A stretch of DNA of 64,000 nucleotides, taken from assembly GCF_032191515.1 (NCBI RefSeq), contig NC_091431.1:35763298-35827297 (forward strand), in the 5' to 3' direction. The notes below the pieces were generated by a model. That model was not told the origin of the DNA. It searched no databases and saw only the letters and a program-made list of their open reading frames with translations. The stretch comes from Phaenicophaeus curvirostris. Its lineage: Eukaryota > Chordata > Aves > Cuculiformes > Cuculidae. Shown here piece after piece: positions 36,566-48,341 of the stretch (the stretch's first letter is position 1; each line of letters starts with the position of its first letter). The position numbers were made by a program, and so were the translations under genes.

Positions 36566-38310
36566 CGATAACATAGAATCTTAGATTCATTAAGGTTGCA
36601 AAAGACCTCTTAGATCATCAAGTCCATCCGTCAGCCCAATACCACCATGCCTACTAAACTATGTCCCAAAATACTACATCTACCTGTTTTTTTAACAGCT
36701 CCAGGGATGGTGACTCCACCACTTCCCTAGGCAGCCTGTTCCAATGCTTCACCACTCTTTCAGTAAAGGAATGTTTCCTAATATCCAATATAAACCTTCC
36801 CTGACACAACTTGAAGCTATTTCTTCTTGTTCTATCACTAGTCACTTGGAAGAAGAGACCAACCGCAGAGACTCACCTAACCGCAACCTCCTTTCAGGTA
36901 GTTGTAGGGAGCAATAAGGTCTCCACCTCCTCTTCTCTAAACTAAACAATCCCGGTTTCCTCAGCTGCTCCTGACAGGACTTGTGCTCTTCTTGAAGACT
37001 CTTCACCAGTTTCATTGCACTTCATTGAACCTTTTTGCCTTTCAGGACTGTTTCCCAAGGGACTCTCTCAATCAGTGTCCTGAATAGGCCAAAGTCTGCC
37101 CTCCAGAATTCCATGTTAGTGGTTTTGCTAATCCTATTCTTTGATTCATTAAGAATCAAGAACTCTGTCATTTCATGGTCACTAAGCTCAAGATAGCCTC
37201 TAATCACCATATCTCACACTTCTATGTCTGTAAACAGCAGGTCAAGGAAGTCATCTCCCTGGCCGGCTTACTTAAGAGTAGGGTCAAGAAGTTATGTTCC
37301 ACACACTCCAGGAACCTCCTAGACTATTTCATTTCTGCTGTGTTATATTTCCAGCAGATCAGTGGTATATAACAGATTCCCAGCAGAATATCAAGCTTGT
37401 TCACTTTTCCCTTCTTCCTTACCCATAAGCACTCGACATTATCACCATCATTGAGCTCTAGCAATCAAAACCCTCCCTAACAATCAGAGCCACCCCACCA
37501 ACTCTCCTTCCCTCACTTCTGAAGAGCTTATCCATTGGAGCACTCCAGTCATGAGAATCATCCCACCATGTTGCTGTGATGGCAATTAAGTCACAGCTAT
37601 ACTGCCGTACAGTGGCTTCCAGCACCACCTGTTTGTTGCCCATGCTATGTGCATTGGTGTAGATGCAGTTGAGCTGGGCTGTTGATTTCACCCACAACAC
37701 AGGCATGGCACTCCTAGGCTCATCTCTAGTGAGCCTAGATATATCCTCTTACCCCATCAAACCTAGTTTAAAGCCCTCTCAATGAGCCCCACAATCTTAT
37801 AACTGAGAATCTTTTTTCCCCTTTGAAATAGCTAAAATCCACGTGTTGCCAGCAGACCTGGTGCCATGTAAATCTCCCCATGATAATAAAAACCAAAATT
37901 CCATCGATGTCACCAGCCTCTGAGACACGTGTTAATCAGGTGAGTTTACCTGTTCCTTTCAGTATTCTTCCTTGCCACTGATGGGATTGAGGAAAACACT
38001 ACCTGAGTTCCTGATCCTTGAACCAATCGTCCCAGTGACCTAAAGTCCCTTTTGATCTTTTGGATCAAAGATCCCTTTTGGACTTCTCCCCACAACCCCA
38101 TTACTAGCAACCTGCAAAATCAATAGTAGGTAATAATCAGAGGTCTGTACCAGGCCAGGGAGTTTCCTGGTAACATCCCTAACCCAGACCCCAGAGACGG
38201 GGATATTAAGTCCTCCCTTCCTCTTAGAAGGGAATTGCCTATGATGATTACTCTTCTTTTTTTTTTCTAATGGAGGCATTCATAACACGTGTGACTGAGA
38301 GATTCACCCT
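36566..38310 (-). mobile_element. CR1 LINE with internal deletion of the RT domain (minus)
   Basis: From the tail at about 36566 to about 37025 the minus strand is CR1 3' UTR and C-terminal ORF2 (RRNSFKLCQGRFILDIRK). At about 37025-37035 it jumps directly to the endonuclease/linker region (LSDHEMTEF..FWRADFGLFRTL), then back through the endonuclease start (CIYTNAHSMGNKQ) at 37458-37706 and into degenerate ORF1 up to about 38310. All RT motifs are missing. The endonuclease Glu motif reads TATWW instead of TETWW, so the catalytic Glu is Ala. The ORF1 esterase GDSL block is eroded. The 5' limit is uncertain and may reach beyond 38310. It is much more diverged than the 22-kb copy. Confidence 0.87.
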
Positions 38311-41058
38311 CAGCAAGCCCCTGGATAGACCTTCACCTACCTCCTCATCTGCCAGGTCCTGAGGTTCCACAGCCCATATCTGTTGTGTAGGGCAACTGAA
38401 AGGCTGGGAGGAAATTCCCTGCAGCCAGAGACCTGGAGAGCCATATGTTTGTGTGGGAGCTCTGTCTGGGTCACCACATTCCTTCTAGTAATGACTTTTG
38501 GGTGAGCGGAAACCATAGCTAGGTTCTCCTGTGGGAGAGTAATGACCACTAGTTGAGTTATTCTATAGAGACAGGAGGCGATGGCGCCCTGCCAACACAC
38601 CTTCCTTGAACACTCCACCTGCATAAGCTGCCATGCAAAATGCCACACCACAGCCTTCTGACACACCACATCCTGTTTGCCTGCCTTGTTTGCCCCCGAC
38701 CCTGTTTACTATGTTCCTGGTCACTCTTGTTCATGGGGGTTGTCCTTGTATATGAGGGGTATTGGCCACTGTCACTCTTGTTCCCATCAACACTGAGTCA
38801 GAGCTATCATTCGTCAGGAGCTCACTCTTTCCTGCTGGTGAGGGAGGGGCTGGGGTACCCTCTCTCCCTCTGTGCTTTTGCCTCTGAAGTATGCTGATTT
38901 AGGAAAAGTACCCTGTCATGGTCCTCTGCTCCAGAGCTCTTCACCTCAGTGACTTCATGACAGCACACACCTAGCCATCACATGTCAGGCTCATGGCAGA
39001 CCAAGTATCATCGAGACTAAAAGATGAAATAATTCCAGTTTCTTTTATACTGCATACTGGATCACAGGAGTGTCAATAAATTCAGGAATTACTCCTTCTT
39101 TCCTTCAGTGACTTCACACAAGCACTGATATCCAATTCTTTGAAAGAAAGCTTACTTGTGAAAGGATGTCTAATTGGAAAGGCTGGAAGAGCAAATTCTC
39201 TTTAAGATTCCCACAGCACTTGCAGAGAATCCTCAAAATTTTATTCTAAAACCAGCAAGCTCCTCAAGCACTAAGATAAATTAATGAAACTGTTAGCTAG
39301 CTTCTTCAATAAATTTAAACAGCTATATTTTGGAAAGAAAAGCTTAACTAATCCTACTGCCTTTTATATTTTAATTAATCTAGGTCAAATTCTTTTCCTT
39401 GCTTTATCAAATAAGGATTCTCCATCAGACTCTAAAAGCCTTCTGCTCTAGTCTTCCTTTAAATTTACAAATATGAGTTGTATAATCAGATTGGTAGAGC
39501 AATCCTCATTACCTGATTCTTTCATAATTAGACTGGAGAAAATCTGACTGGGAAAGTCAGAACAAATATTCTTGATTTCTAATTGCATTATTTACATAAT
39601 AAAGAAAATTATTCCTCATCTTGCTGACTCAAACATCAAATAATAAGAGCTTTCCTAAAGGAAAAACAGATGGAGACCTGGTTTTCCTCTTGTTTACTCT
39701 TAATTTATATTGATGTAATTGCACTGACCTCAGATAAGTTACTCAAGACTTATGTCAGCACTGAGTTAGAGAAAAAAGACTGTTGGGCTGAAAGTATTAT
39801 TCACATATTTAAATTTAACCTTGGGCAAGTTTCACAGTCTCCTTCTCCTCTGTAAATGAACAAATTCACTAACAGTCAATCAGTCCCCTAAGATTTATGA
39901 GGATACCTCTGATACCACCCATATGCACAGAGAGGTATGAATGAGCAAATCACCCTGGGGATTGGGTGTACCTGTACCTCACATGTGAAGCATCAGAATT
40001 ACTAACTCTACCTTAGCAATGAAAGCAGAGGAAAACAAGATACCTTAACTCAAAGGAGAACAAATAGGAGTTTAGCAATGAAGAATTACATGTATAAATT
40101 ATTTTGCTAACAGTTTTATTTCCCCATAATCCAATGAATTTATTTGTTATTATTCACTGCAATAACACTGATCTCAATGAATTCATTTATTGTCAGTTCT
40201 GCTATGAGGAACCCTTCTAAAAGAGTTCCACAATAATTCAGAATTAGTTAAATGTACCATTAAACCAACATGTACTCACTTCTTTTTTTGTTGTTATTTT
40301 CAGAATCTGTTGAAAAAATAGTTCCTTTCAGTTAGCTTTCTGAGATATTCATCAGCCCTGCAGTTTCTAAGTCAGGGTGTGCCTGTCATTTAACCTTCTT
40401 CCCCCTTCAGTTTTGATCCTGATATATTTGTATTAAACTACAACTAATAAATGGGCATTGTTTTGGGTATCTGATATGCAGAAAATATAGACCATTTCTC
40501 CTGATGACCTTTTTAGATATAGAGGGATGAAAGTGACAAGTTAATACTTATCTCACATAGATACACATGAATTTTTGCTGTTTCTCTTGAACAGCCTAAA
40601 GCAATTTTCCATAACCTCTGTCCCTGCATAGTCATCTGTGCTTCTCAAAATTAGTGAGAAGGTGTCAACAATGGCAAGATCAGTTCTTTACTTTCATTAT
40701 TCCCTACACAGTTTCTCTTTCATCTCCGACTTTTTCTATATTTCCTTTACCTTGCAGTGTGTTCTGCTTCTTGAAGGAGTCAAAGAAGTTCATATGTCCA
40801 TAAACTGAGAATAGTTAACTTAAAACCAACAGAAATTGCTGGCTTCAGCATTGATAATCTAGTGAATGCAGGCTATATTACACAGGTCAGAGTAGATGTT
40901 TTGTGGACTTCAAACCTCTGCAATCAGAGCTTTAATTTCTCATCCTCAAGTTTGGCCATATGCTTGAGCCTATTGGAAAGCAGCATGGATTCACTGACTC
41001 CAATTTATCTGCATAGATCTATACAATCAAACAGGTGCAAAGTTTGTTTGCTCATACG

Positions 41059-41101
<43 letters not shown>

Positions 41102-41104
41102 ATA
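41059..41104. repeat. (TAAA)n microsatellite
   Basis: Eleven and a half perfect TAAA units in 46 bp, with abrupt edges on both sides and no transposon tail attached that I can recognise. Confidence 0.97.
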
Positions 41105-44100
41105 CTTGTATGTCCTACCTACCATTCAAAAGTATTAACACCTCTGCTGAAGTCACTTGAGCTCTGCTGGTGTAAAACTCAAAGGCAAAGATAACTGAAC
41201 AGGGTTCATAATAGAATTAAACCTTGATCAATTGTAGGAGACCCCCATTTCTGAAGAAAACTATCACATCATAGTACTTAAGAACATGTTTAAAAGGTCT
41301 CTCATTCAAAACCCAAGGGGCATTATTTTCAGAAGCCAACATCCAAAGACATCACCATGTGTAAATTTCTGATGGCTCAAAGCTGAATCCAAAGAAAATA
41401 GCAAGCAGCAGATGTTCCTACTGGCATAAGTGCATCATAAGCCATGGCTTGGCCCCAAGACCTGGGGTATCCATGATGTCCTTGAACACTGCTCTAAAAA
41501 GGAGTACAAAAAAGAAGAGGAATCCAAACCACAGTATAACTCAAAAATCAATAACACATATAATCATTATTTCAGAAAAAATAACATGTTTTAAATCACA
41601 TAATGTCTTGAGCCCAATCCATGGTTATATAGGTGACTATTGATTTCCATGGAGCTTATACTGGCATATTATTAGCTAAAAGCCTAGTCAAGAATACAGA
41701 AAGGATACTAAAAGTATTACATTTATCCTGACTCTGGCGTTACCAACACTAACTTCTTCTCATTTTCACTGGTGTGACGGGGAGAAATCCCATCATACAG
41801 ACATAGAACAACTGCTTATCTAAAGATCGTGACATTATCAGGCTTTCTTACTGATGGAAGTAACATGAAGACAAACAAAAGCATACATGATTGTATATGA
41901 ACTGTCAAGACTGTCATTTGAACAGAAGTGCAGATAAATGAGGGAAAATAACACTTTGAGGTGATACAGGGAAAAAGAGAACTGACTCAATGAAAACTGG
42001 AATGAATGGCAGGAATAATTTTCTGTCACTGAGATCTGGTTAGTCTTGGTATAGTCACTCAAAACAAGACTAAATAACGTTCATGAGTATGACACTGGTA
42101 ATAAACTTGCACCACTATGAAGATAAATATCTGCACTATCTATGACTTCTAGGGTTAGAAAAATGAAGCAGGAGCTCAGTAGTACTCAGCAAATAATTTG
42201 GCACAATGTGCCAAAATTTGCAGTAAGAGTATGTGTTCATAGAAATAAGCTTGAACAAGAAGAGAGGAGAGTTGGCAGACTTGATCAAAACTCTCCTAAG
42301 TAACAAAATAAACTAAACTGACTTCTGAGAGCCTTATTCAAGTCAATACTGCTGTACTCATCCCACACAGAACGTTCCCAAAACATGGAGACATACAAAG
42401 CCTTAAGGATGATGAAGGATGACCGAGCTTGCATCTTTTATGAATGTTCCTGTTTCCTTTCAGGTCAGGGTCAGCAATTAGTTTATTAGAAAAGGAAGAA
42501 AAAGAAAAAAAAAAGCACAGGAACAGAAGGTCACATTTAAAACAAAAGAAGAAATAATGTTTATTGTACAGATATTTCATCCTTGACAGGTAGTACCAAC
42601 CAAGATTGCAGCTAAAAAAAAAGGCAAAAGCAAAAACTCTTGTTCATCTAATACTCATTTAAAACAGAGAAGAAAGTTTGTAAATTCAGATAGGAAACAA
42701 AAGATGCTGGAAATGCAGAGATACGTTTGGTATGTTAATGAGTGTATCTATTATTTATAAAGATCTTTCATAAAGATGCTTAAAACAAAAAACAAATAAG
42801 CTGTCTTGTCCTGTGAAGTTTATTGAAGCAGCTTATCAGCAAGGAGAACAAAATATGTGGGAGAAGAAGGTAATACATAGAGCAAAAAAACGGCACTCTC
42901 ACTCAATAAAGATTTTATTTGTAAGAACCGTGGGATGCATAGCACTAGTTTCAGTTTTGAAATCTAGATTCAGTTTTAAGCCAGAAAGTGAAAATTAATT
43001 TTTTTAAACTTCAGTGTTAGTTTCTGCTGATATAAGTGGTGGTATATTTACTAAAAATATCTTGAAGTCCATTTCCACCAAATAAATAGTATTTTCTAAG
43101 TGCACATCAAGATATTGGATACTGCTGCCTGTCTCAACAGGAATTTGCAGATATTCTAAGCAATTGCAGTCAACAGAAGCTCTTTTTTAGCAATGTTGAT
43201 ATCAGCAAAACAAGCAGCCCAAAATAGGAAAACCTCACTCTCTCATTCCAGTAAGAACTCTTCTGGAGACCAAGAAACATTGATGGGGGTCTTCTTACAA
43301 GCAAGAGTGAACAACATTCATTATCAAACAAGTGAGTCGTTTCTGACAATGGTACTGCATTGCTTGCACTTTAAAGGATACTTATTTTCTTCAGATTTTT
43401 TGTTTTATTCTTTCTTTAATCCTGTAGTGCAAGATTTCCTTTCGATTAAGTCCCAACAAAATGAAAAGTATTTCCATCAGCACAGAAGATACTGCAAGAA
43501 GTCCTGAGAACAAAGTACTTGTGCAGCTACTAGAGGAAAATGCCACAAGAAGGGTCAGCAAAATTTAAAGCTTGTGACAGTCTTCCATTTGCAATTTGGG
43601 GCAGGAACCTCCCAGATGCTTTGGAATTCACTGTTTAATATATAGAACGCATTGATAGTCGCGGTGTCTATTGTTTATTAAGCTGTGTTATTAAAAATAT
43701 TCATGGTGCTCTGTAAAATCACAGAATGAGAAACATTCCCTGTTCCCAGTTATCTATCTTATTTAGTGGTCATTGTTCACAAAAGAGAAACAACTAGTGA
43801 GAAAAGAGGAGATAGGAAGACTTAATGATAGTCTTTGCTGGAGCAAAGAGATAAAGGCAAAAATTGGAATCAAGCATAGGGATAAGGTAATGTTAGTGCC
43901 GGCAAGAACTAAGTCATAGAGCATTTTGAAGCAATAAGTATTGCAGGAAAGGACAAGTCTGAAAAGATGCAGTACCAGGGCAAGGAAGCGGCAATAAGGA
44001 GTGATCAGACAAATCAAGAAGTGAAGAACCTGAAAAGCACCTTTTACTTCCTTAAGTAGAAAAGCAGAAGGGAAAATGAGAGGCTTTGAAGAAAGGTATA

Positions 44101-45523
44101 GTGATCAGGGAGGGGAAATTTGGAGATGGAAAGATCAAAATGAGAGCTGATCAGCAAAGGCTGTGAGACAAGATTTTTAGAGTGAAGTAGGTGTATAATT
44201 TACCATAAAATATCTCTAAATGCATGCCAAGGTCATACTAGAAACCCTAAGATGCAGATGAAAGAAGGAAGATATGCAAAGGCGGTGTGAGTAGTCACCT
44301 AATTGCTAATTCAGAAAATGAGTTCACCCTATGAAAAGGTATTGAACTGAGAGAGTATAGAAGGTCTTTGTGATGAAAGCAGGAAATCAAGCTTATTCAT
44401 TATCATGGGAAGTATTTATGCCTAACCTAATTCTGCCTATGATTTTCCAGACAGAAGTATGTGTACATTTACCATTTTAAACTTCCACAGCAACTTCAAT
44501 CTATGGGAAACTGTACCTACATACAGAGTAAAGCATTACTTTGGTGCACACTGAATTTACTATACAGACAACGCAGACATATCCAGACTTTCCAGACATA
44601 TAGCTGCCTAGCTGTAATCGCTGAACAGAAGAAAACTCACAAAAATATAGAACTTCCTCACAGTATCCAAAGATAGGATTACCAGTCAGAAATAAAAATA
44701 TTCATTTAAGGAAATCTAGACATCTAGTAGTCTTCTGAATGTTAGATTAATCATTTATATTGATATAGCTGCTATGTTTCTTTAATACGCTTTCCAAAGT
44801 TTTCCTGCCTATATTCAGACTCAATTTGTCACTGGACAAATACTCCATAAAATGTTTGGCAAATATTAAGTACCAAGGACAAATACACAATGACCCTGGA
44901 AATTCAGAGGGCAGCTTAGATTTCCGATTGACAAGACTGAAATGGGACTCTTGCTTTTGAGAATCAGCCTCTTTTTTCTTACTAACTGGAGAGTGGAAAA
45001 TTACAGACAGTGCTGATTTTCTGTGCAAAAAGGTGCCTGAATGAAAACACACATTATTGGAAATATTTTGGTTGGCATAGTAAAAATACATGCCAGAAAA
45101 TTATTCTCATATACCAGAAAGAGGTCTCACCATGTGTTTCCATGTTCTTCCATGAGAAATCTAAACACAGCACCATATCACTAGAGAACACATGGAGAGT
45201 TATTTACATGTAAACCTTAAAATATACTAAAATGGAAAAAGAGCAGCAAAGCAGAGCAGAGCAAGATTTACAATCAAACAGAAAGCAAATTATTTAAAAA
45301 TGTACTTTAAAACATCTAAGAAATAAAAGCACAGAATATGTGAGGTCTTGAAATTATAAATACGTAAGAATTTACTGAGAAAAGCCTAGAACTGAGTGAA
45401 AATGTTGTCGAAAAAAAAAGATTTCCTACAGAAGATCTAGAGCACAAAATTACTACCAATGTACTTGTTTAATACCACAAAAATGCATCATCATTTAAAG
45501 TACTATACTCATGATAAATTTGA

Positions 45524-45550
45524 GATATATATATACATATATATATATAT
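45524..45550. repeat. (AT)n microsatellite with one interruption
   Basis: An alternating A/T run of about 27 bp with a single C near its middle. It is self-complementary, so cruciform or slippage is possible. Confidence 0.9.
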
Positions 45551-46011
45551 GTTCTGTAGATTTTACTTAAATCCTCCAATTCTATGTGTTCTGTAATACA
45601 GAAAATACTACTTAGAGGAAAGAAGGAAGTGTTATAAATAATATGGAAATTGGTGCTGGATCACAGGTAAAGGGCAATCCCAGTGGTTTCATTTTAACCA
45701 TACAGATCAGTACTTTGATGAACATGCCACAGTGACTGCTTTCCATTCCATTTTGCACAATGAACAAAGGGGATATAAAGGGCAGCTTTATACTGTGCAG
45801 CTCTTGACTTACATCCTCTTTGGTACATTATTTGTAAGTGCCATCTCCAGCTTCCAATTTCATCCCTTTCTGTTTTACTTTTGCACACTTCTCACCTTTT
45901 TCCATGAAGCAAATGCGCACTTTGCAAGCATGTGAAATAACCTCCTTTCCACACTTAAGTTAATGATACTAAAATGATCAGGGGTCAACTGTTCTCTTTG
46001 AATATGAAGGT

Positions 46012-48270
46012 ATGTGGTATTTCTTTATCAAATTCAATCCAATTCACCAAGAACTTTCAAGAATCAACATTTTTTTCCTAATGTTGCCTACATCTAAGAT
46101 AATTCTATCCCTCTATCTGGGGCAAAGCGATCATGAGATGATAGAGTTCTCAGTGCAGGGTGAGATGAAGAAGGAGGTTAGCAGAACAGTCGCGCTCAAC
46201 TTTCAGACAGCAGACTTTGGACTGTTCAGAAGGCTGGTCAGAAAAGTCCCATGGGAGGCACACCTTAAGGGCAAGGGAGTCCATGAGGGCTGGGCACTCT
46301 TCAAAAAGGAACTCCTAGCAGCTCAGGAGAAAGCCGTCCTCATGTTCTGGAAAAGTAACTGGTGGGGTAAGAAACCAGTGTGGTTGAGTAGGGAGGTCCT
46401 GAGAGACATCAATAAGAAAAAGAAGGTCTATGAGCTTTGGAGGAAGGAGCAGGCATCCTGGGTGGACTATAGGGAGGAAGCGAGAATGTGCAGGGAAAAA
46501 ATCAGGAGGGCTAAGGCCCAACTAGAAATCAGATTGGCAAAGTCTGCGAAAGACAATAAAAAATCTTTCTACAAATATATCAACAGTAAAAGGAGGACTA
46601 GGGAGAATCTCCAGTCCCTACTAGATGCAGAGGGAACAACAATAACAGGGAATGAAGACAAGGCTGAAGTACTCAATGCCTACTTTGCTTCAGTCTTTAA
46701 TAATAAGGAAAGTGGTTCCCTCTGCGCACAACCCCAGGGGTTGGAGGAGCAGAACGAGGTTCCCATGATCCAAAAGGAGGTGGTTAGAGACTTGATTTCC
46801 CAGCTAGATGTCTACAAGTCTATGGAGCTGGATGGAGTCCACCCAAGAGTTTTGAGGGAACTGGCGGATGTGCTTGCCAAACGCCTTTCCATCATCTTCC
46901 AGCGGTCCTGGATTACTGGGGAGGTACCACTGGACTGGAGGCTGCCTGATGTCATGCCCATCTATAAGAAGGGGCACAAGGCAGATCCAGGGAACTACAG
47001 GCCTGTCAATCTGACCTCAGTACCACGGAAAGTCATGGAGCAGGTGATCCTCAGTGCTATCACAAAGCACTTGCAAGACAGCCGGGTGATCAGGCCCAGT
47101 CAACACGGGTTCACAAAAGGCAGGACTTGCCAAACTAACCTGATCGCCTTCTATGACAAAGTGACTAGACTCTTGGATGAGGGAAAGGCTGTGGATGTAG
47201 TCTTCCTGGACTTCAGTAAAGCCTTTGACACAGTTTCTCACAGCATTCTGCTTCGGAAACTGTCAGCCTCTGGACTGGACAGGCGCACACTCCCCTGGGT
47301 GGAAAACTGGTTGAATGACTGGACCCAGAGAGTGGTGGTAAATGGAGTTAACTCCAGCTGGAGGCCAGTGACAAGTGGGGTTCCCCAGGGCTCAGTGCTG
47401 GGTCCAGCCCTGTTCAATGTCTTTATCAATGACCTGGATGAAAGCATTGAGGGCACCCTTAGCAAGTTTGCAGATGACACTAAGCTGGGTGGAAGTGTCG
47501 ATCTGCTGGAGGGTAGGGAGGCTCTGCAAAGGGATGTGAACAGCCTGGACTGCTGGGCTGAGACCAATGGCATGAGGTTTAACAAGGCCAAATGACGGGT
47601 CCTGCACTTCGGGCACAACAACCCTGTGCAGTGCTACAGACTAGGAGAAGTCTGTCTAGAAAGCTGCCTGGAGGAGAAGGACCTGGGGGTGTTGGTTGAC
47701 AACCGACTGAATATGAGCCAGCAGTGTGCCCAGGTGGCCAAGAAGTCCAAAGGCATCTTGGCTTGTATCAGAAATGGCGTGACCAGCAGGTCCAGGGAGG
47801 TTATCTTCCCTCTGTACTCAGCACTGGTGAGACCACTCCTCGAATCCTGTGTTCAGTTCTGGGCCCCTCACCACAAGAAGGATGTTGAGGCTCTGGAGAG
47901 AGTCCAGAGAAGAGCAACAAAGCTGGTGAAGGGGCTGGAGAACAAATCTTACGAGGAGTGGCTGAGAGAGCTGGGGTTGTTTAACCTGGAGAAGAGGAGG
48001 CTGAGGGGTGACCTTATTGCTCTCTACAACTACTTGAAGGGAGGTTGTAGAGAGGAGGGTGCTGGCCTCTTCTCCCAAATAACAGGGGACAGGACAAGAA
48101 GGAATGGCCTCAAGCTCCACCAGGGGAGGTTCAGGCTCGACATAAGGAAAAAATTCTTCACTGAAAGGGTCATTAGGCAATGGAATGGTCTGCCCAGGGA
48201 GGTGGTTGACCCGCCTTCCCTGGAGGTGTTTAAGGTGCGGGTGGACGAGGTACTGAGGGGCATGGTTTAG
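46012..48270 (+). pseudogene. CR1 ORF2 remnant (reverse transcriptase), one in-frame TGA
   Basis: The frame opens at 46012 in flanking DNA, about 34 codons before CR1 sequence begins, so the apparent N terminus is not native. From 46115 it encodes the endonuclease end (SDHEMIEFSV), the linker, and RT with motif A (VVFLDFSKAFDTV, catalytic Asp codon 47209-47211), motif B (TSGVPQGSVLGP) and motif C (FADDTK, 47467-47484). A TGA at 47593-47595 follows FNKAK, where the 22-kb copy has Arg. The same frame then runs on without a break to TAG at 48268-48270 through the conserved CR1 C-terminal region (EEWLRELGLF, RFRLDIRKKFF). RT motifs are all intact, but the 5' truncation and TGA make it a pseudogene. 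Confidence 0.94.
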
Positions 48271-48341
48271 TGTTTGATAGGAATGGTTGGACTTGATGAT
48301 CTGGTGGTTCTCTTCCAACCTGGTGATTCTATGATTCTATG
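46115..48341 (+). mobile_element. CR1 LINE, 5'-truncated, best-preserved copy (plus)
   Basis: This 2.2-kb element begins inside the endonuclease domain, at the GQSDHEM motif (about 46115), and runs through the whole RT and C-terminal region to the 3' UTR and an ATTCTATGATTCTATG tail ending at about 48341. Its 5' truncation is the normal outcome of incomplete reverse transcription at insertion. One reading frame covers the entire coding part with a single TGA. It is the least decayed CR1 here and probably the youngest. I see no target-site duplication, as is usual for CR1. Confidence 0.96.

Larger units (their letters stand above)
38311..46110. other. Unique AT-rich sequence, no gene seen
   Basis: About 7.8 kb. 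The first few hundred bases may still be very diverged CR1 5' sequence. Otherwise it holds only the short repeats at 41059-41104 and 45524-45550 and small unrecognised open frames. Confidence 0.55.
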
